NCBI GenBank assembly: GCA_900551975.1
Contig: URYA01000017.1
Location: 1-16,273 of the forward strand
Reading direction: 5' to 3'
DNA from: an uncultured Collinsella sp.
GTDB lineage: Bacteria; Actinomycetota; Coriobacteriia; Coriobacteriales; Coriobacteriaceae
DNA: 16,273 nucleotides
A program made the translations under genes and the position numbers. This document shows positions 12,575-16,273 of this stretch, in pieces (within the stretch, counting starts at the first letter, position 1; every line of letters begins with the position of its first letter). The notes below the pieces were generated by a model. It was not told where the DNA came from. It worked only from the letters and a program-made list of their open reading frames with translations, and ran no database searches.

Positions 12575-15500
12575 ATGTACGTTCCACACCCCCGTATCCG
12601 TAGGCTGTCGAAAATCCCGCTTGTTGGGACGGCGGCGCTTGCTGCGTTGATCGCCACGAGCGTCGCCTGCTTCACGGCCACGCCCCAGGTTGCCCAGGCG
12701 GCAGACGCGCCCGCAATCACCGATATGACCGAGCAGGATTATCAAGCCCTGGGTCTGGGCACGAGCGAGGACATTCCGGCCGATACCGTTGGCCCCTATT
12801 CCACTGATACCCCCACGACGTTTGCCACGCGCAGCGAGGTCTATATGGCAGCTAACGGTAGCCATGGCAATCGCTACACTCTGCGCGACAAGCTCGAGAA
12901 CGTCGAGCGCGGTGACATTGGCGGCAGCAGCAAACTCACCGATGGCTATGGAAGTGTGTGGGGCGCCGCAAAGTTCTGGCAAAACGTCAACAACTTCGAT
13001 ACGAACAGCGATCTCTACAAGCATAGCGACTACGGTGGCGGCACCTGGTCGTACCTAAGCAACAATGAGTCCTCAACAGTACTCGCCAACGACAACAACG
13101 GTTTCTCGGGCATTCACGCCACGAGTGTTGAGTTCTGCAGCGACGCCAGCACGGGCAAAAAGAGCCGCGTTGCCGAGCTCCGTGCCTACGGCGACAGTTC
13201 CTCCACGACGATTGACGGCAAGTCATACGCCGGAAAGGTTGAGCTGGTCCTCTACTCGTTTAGCAACGGGCGTACGCGCACTCTCGACACACACCTGCCG
13301 GTGACGGTCAACACTAATATGATGTACGAAGGCCGTTTTAAGTACCTGGATGCCGGTTACCTGCAAGAGCACGACGCCGTCTTTGATGTCGAGGCGGGCG
13401 ATGTCGATGGCGACGGCGTCGACGAGCTTTTTGTCTACGCGGGCTGCTATGTCGACGAGAACGGCGTGCGCAAGGCTGTAGTCGACATGTATGACTTGGA
13501 GGGCGGCAACTGGAAGCAAAGCGTCGTCAAGATCGATGCCGGTAACGCCGCGGACTACACCACGCACAACAAGGGCGGGAACGACTCCTGGACGCAGCTT
13601 CAGTCAGCTCCTGTCGTTTCGCTAGCGGCCGGCGACCTCGATCGCGATATTTGCGATGACCTCGCCATCGTGGTCTCGGCACCCTACGGCAAGAAGAATA
13701 TTGATAAGTCGACGCATTGCGAGCTGTTTTCGTGGGATGCATCCAAGGGTGCGCTCGTCCATGTCGATGCTCTGGGCGACGCGGGCGCAATCTCCCTCTC
13801 CGCGAACGGCAAGACCATGGTCGCTGCGAATGCGACGTTCGGCACGTTTGCCGCCTACGATGAAGAAGGAAAGAAGACGGGTGAAACCGTCACGGGCCTT
13901 ATTCTTGCGGGCTATGACTGGCAACGCAGCGCTTTTGATTACGGCGCTTCTGACGGCAGCAAGGGGCTGTACGGCGCGCTGTACCGCTACGCGTATTTTG
14001 ACTCGGAGTCTGGCGAGTTCAAGCTTTCCGATTGCAAGGAATACAGAGACGGGCTCCTCGCCTCCTATGGGCTGATGCATGTGCCCAACAGCGCATGGAA
14101 GGATAGCGCTCAGGATAAGCGCTATCCGTGCACCTTGGCGCCTATTGCCCTTGCCACTGCCAACCTTGACGGCCTGTCCGAGCAGCTGGCGGTCGACGAG
14201 GTGCTCGTGGGCGGCGATGTGTTCCGCGACTTTGCCTGCAACACGGCACAGAGCGGGGCTCAGGGCTTGGGGTCCATGGTCGGAACCATGAGCATGAGCG
14301 GTCAGCAATACAACAGCAGCAACAAGCATGACCACAAGGGTATAGAGCAGGTGTGGATCAGCGACGTCAAGGCGGGCAGCGTCTCGGGTTCGGACCGCTA
14401 TAACGAGAGCTTTATCGCCGTGGTGGGCAAGCACCGCGACGAGGACCTGCGCAAGAACGATGACTACTATTGGATGACCGCCTCGCATTTTTCGCTCGAC
14501 GAGAACGGAAAGGTGCGCCGCGGCGAGGAGCAGGTGATTAGCGAGAGCAACCGTCGCGGCACTACCTACGGCACATTTATCTCGCTCGCGCTGCCCGATG
14601 TCGACAACGACAGCGTCAAGATCACGTACAAGGACCGCTACAAGGTCTATACCAACCCGCGCGTGCTTGCCGTGCTGCAGGATGCGCCCTATGTTGAGGA
14701 TCTGGAGCAGGCATACGGCTATCTGGTGTTGGGCGGCACGTCATACGGAGAGGAAAAGGGCACGGGGACATCCCAGGGCTATACCATTGGCGCCGAGTTG
14801 GGCGTTGCCGTCGAGGTGCAGACCGGTCCGCCCCTGGTCGCGATGAATGCTTCAGTCGATTTTGCCGCCGAGGGATGCTATGACTACCGGAGCGAGCGCA
14901 CGGTCAGCGCAAGCGTAAGCTATGAGTCGCATGCCGGCGAGGGTGACAAGGCCGTGCTCTACACGATTCCGATGGTCTATTACGAGTATGAGATCGAAAA
15001 TGAGGAAACTGGTGGCAAGGGCGTGATGGCGACGCCCGTGTCGCTCGGCGCGCAGACCTCGGTCGTTAATGTCGAGGCCTATGACCGCATTGCCAAACAG
15101 CACAATATGACGCCGCTCAGCTACTTTTTGACCAACCGGTCGGGAGAACCCGGAACCTATCAAACGACGCTCAACGGCGAGACTCCCGTTGGGGATTCCT
15201 TTGGCCTGGGCAAGCCTGGCGTAACGCGCGCCTACACGCACGATGGGTTTAACGGCGCCGTCGCGCAGTCGGGGGCGAGCATTGAGCAGACCATCGAAGT
15301 CGAGGAGGGCAAGGAGCAGGAGCTCGAGCTCGGCTTGACGCTGAACGGCAGCGTTGTCATGGGCGCGAAGCTCGCAAAGCACGAGTTGTTTGGCGGCCTG
15401 TGCTTTGGTGCCAACGCCGGCTTTACTACGGGTAACTCCTCGAGTGAATCGACCGAATACGGCGGCACCGTCGACAACCTGCCCGAGGCCGCGCAGGGCA

Positions 15501-16273
15501 AGTACGGTTTTGTGTGGCGTCTGGGCGTCAACGCGGTGGATGTCGACAAGTTCGAGGCAGACTCGGGCGACAAGCTCGGCACCAAGGACACCGACCAGTT
15601 CTGGATCGTGGGCTATGACGTTAAGGACGTCGAGATGCCCGACGCGCCGGCCGTGACGGGCTTTACGGCAAACGCCGTCGATTCGACCAGCGTTACGTTT
15701 AGCTGGGACGATGTACTCGCAAACAAGAGTGGCTTTAGCTACGGCGTGGGCATGCTGCAGAGCAATGCGGCGGATGCGGTCGTCAATAGCTGGAAGATTG
15801 CCGACAACACGCAGGCCTCGCTCAAGTGGGATGGGCTGCAGCCCAATACGGAGTATCGATTCGCCATCGCCGCCGTTAAGAATGGATCCACGACCGAAAC
15901 AGGTATTCGCTCGGCAATCATCACGGTCAAGACCATGCCCGATGGCATGACGATGACCGTGAGCGGACCTGCGGCGGATGCTGCGGAGGGGCCGGATCTT
16001 GGATACGACTCTTCGGTTGAGCGCACGGCGGGAAGCCACCTGACGCTCTCGGCGATTGGCCATGTGAAGCAACTCGGTGCCGACGATAGCGAAACAGGGC
16101 TGGTACCGACCTATATGTGGTACCGCAAGGGCCGCGGCGAGACAGAGTTTAAGCTCGTGGGTGCCGATGGCAACCTCGCGGCTGGAACGGCCTCAAAGCT
16201 CGAGATTGACCTGACCGCAGACGATGACGGTGCGCAGTATTACTGCCACGTGGGATACAACGACGTGGGCCTC
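12575..16273 (+). CDS. Very large secreted multidomain protein (FG-GAP-like, Fn3, Ig-like), 3' end cut by window
   Basis: The frame runs open from ATG 12575 to the window edge (1233 codons, no stop). GAGG (12565-12568) lies 6 nt before the ATG. Residues 1-42 are a Sec signal peptide: basic start, hydrophobic core 15-33, likely cleavage after V-A-Q-A42. FG-GAP/EF-hand-like calcium loops are seen: D276-V-D-G-D-G-V-D283-E and D354-L-D-R-D-I-C-D361; a weaker P-D675-V-D-N-D follows. Residues about 730-1020 are rich in long alternating beta strands (TVSASVSYESHAGEG, LELGLTLNGSVVMGAK) with no family I can name. Residues 1022-1121 are a fibronectin type III domain (TSVTFSWDDV…NTEYRFAIAAVKNG). From about 1145 an Ig-like domain starts (YMWYRKG…DDGAQYYCHVGYND). 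The cell-wall anchor, if any, lies beyond the window. A cell-surface or released adhesin/binding role is likely, but the ligand is unknown. Confidence 0.85.
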   Translation, partial: MYVPHPRIRRLSKIPLVGTAALAALIATSVACFTATPQVAQAADAPAITDMTEQDYQALGLGTSEDIPADTVGPYSTDTPTTFATRSEVYMAANGSHGNRYTLRDKLENVERGDIGGSSKLTDGYGSVWGAAKFWQNVNNFDTNSDLYKHSDYGGGTWSYLSNNESSTVLANDNNGFSGIHATSVEFCSDASTGKKSRVAELRAYGDSSSTTIDGKSYAGKVELVLYSFSNGRTRTLDTHLPVTVNTNMMYEGRFKYLDAGYLQEHDAVFDVEAGDVDGDGVDELFVYAGCYVDENGVRKAVVDMYDLEGGNWKQSVVKIDAGNAADYTTHNKGGNDSWTQLQSAPVVSLAAGDLDRDICDDLAIVVSAPYGKKNIDKSTHCELFSWDASKGALVHVDALGDAGAISLSANGKTMVAANATFGTFAAYDEEGKKTGETVTGLILAGYDWQRSAFDYGASDGSKGLYGALYRYAYFDSESGEFKLSDCKEYRDGLLASYGLMHVPNSAWKDSAQDKRYPCTLAPIALATANLDGLSEQLAVDEVLVGGDVFRDFACNTAQSGAQGLGSMVGTMSMSGQQYNSSNKHDHKGIEQVWISDVKAGSVSGSDRYNESFIAVVGKHRDEDLRKNDDYYWMTASHFSLDENGKVRRGEEQVISESNRRGTTYGTFISLALPDVDNDSVKITYKDRYKVYTNPRVLAVLQDAPYVEDLEQAYGYLVLGGTSYGEEKGTGTSQGYTIGAELGVAVEVQTGPPLVAMNASVDFAAEGCYDYRSERTVSASVSYESHAGEGDKAVLYTIPMVYYEYEIENEETGGKGVMATPVSLGAQTSVVNVEAYDRIAKQHNMTPLSYFLTNRSGEPGTYQTTLNGETPVGDSFGLGKPGVTRAYTHDGFNGAVAQSGASIEQTIEVEEGKEQELELGLTLNGSVVMGAKLAKHELFGGLCFGANAGFTTGNSSSESTEYGGTVDNLPEAAQGKYGFVWRLGVNAVDVDKFEADSGDKLGTKDTDQFWIVGYDVKDVEMPDAPAVTGFTANAVDSTSVTFSWDDVLANKSGFSYGVGMLQSNAADAVVNSWKIADNTQASLKWDGLQPNTEYRFAIAAVKNGSTTETGIRSAIITVKTMPDGMTMTVSGPAADAAEGPDLGYDSSVERTAGSHLTLSAIGHVKQLGADDSETGLVPTYMWYRKGRGETEFKLVGADGNLAAGTASKLEIDLTADDDGAQYYCHVGYNDVGL

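Noticed and set aside
12595..12670. Lipoprotein signal (lipobox) in the large secreted protein
   Set aside because: The Cys at residue 32 is preceded by S-V-A, not a proper L-[AST]-[GA] lipobox, and a normal cleavage site A-Q-A follows at residue 42.
14852..16072. 406-codon minus-strand frame
   Set aside because: Antisense shadow of the large secreted protein, with no ribosome-binding site or family features seen.

Overview
This window is high-GC bacterial DNA with tightly packed genes. Gene content and style (small SRP RNA, LemA, a heterodimeric ABC exporter, an IS150-type IS3 element, large secreted proteins with FG-GAP-like and Fn3 domains, many long intergenic palindromes) suggest a human-gut Coriobacteriia, most likely Collinsella or a close relative. 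That assignment is an inference from recall of such genomes, not a database match.

Layout. 1-126 is the C-terminus of a DedA-family membrane protein, followed by a clear intrinsic terminator. ilvE (branched-chain aminotransferase) is at 415-1467. Only 16 bp after its stop lies an apparently intact IS3-family (IS150 group) element, 1484-3060. It has long imperfect terminal inverted repeats, a hairpin over the orfA ribosome-binding site, and an A7 slippery site plus stem-loop joining orfA to orfB. A lemA gene (minus strand, with its own promoter and terminator) is divergent from a TetR-family regulator. tRNA-Ser(UGA) follows on the minus strand. It is divergent from one long gene that fuses TadA (tRNA adenosine deaminase) to a class-I glycerate kinase in a single 593-residue chain.

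The 6494-7369 region holds no protein gene. It contains three unrelated long palindromes, then the SRP RNA gene (ffs) with a good promoter, then a fourth long palindrome whose base starts in the ffs T-run. Next come two adjacent ABC exporter half-transporters (7370-9235 and 9236-11095). Their motif changes (Asp for the catalytic Glu and Gln for the switch His in the first, SQGQ signature in the second) show a heterodimeric exporter with one degenerate ATP site. A flavodoxin-family gene with its own promoter follows.

The 800 bp from 11774 to 12574 are non-coding: a fifth long palindrome around a terminator-like hairpin, then a tandem array with a 62-bp period in which a 15-16 bp motif alternates in orientation about every 31 bp, then three copies of an AAAATGAG-type motif. 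The window ends inside a very large secreted protein (12575 onward; 1233 residues visible) with a signal peptide, FG-GAP-like Ca-binding repeats, a long beta-rich region, an Fn3 domain and the start of an Ig-like domain.

The most unusual items are the TadA-glycerate kinase fusion and the 62-bp alternating array. No complete defence system, CRISPR array, prophage or biosynthetic cluster is visible.
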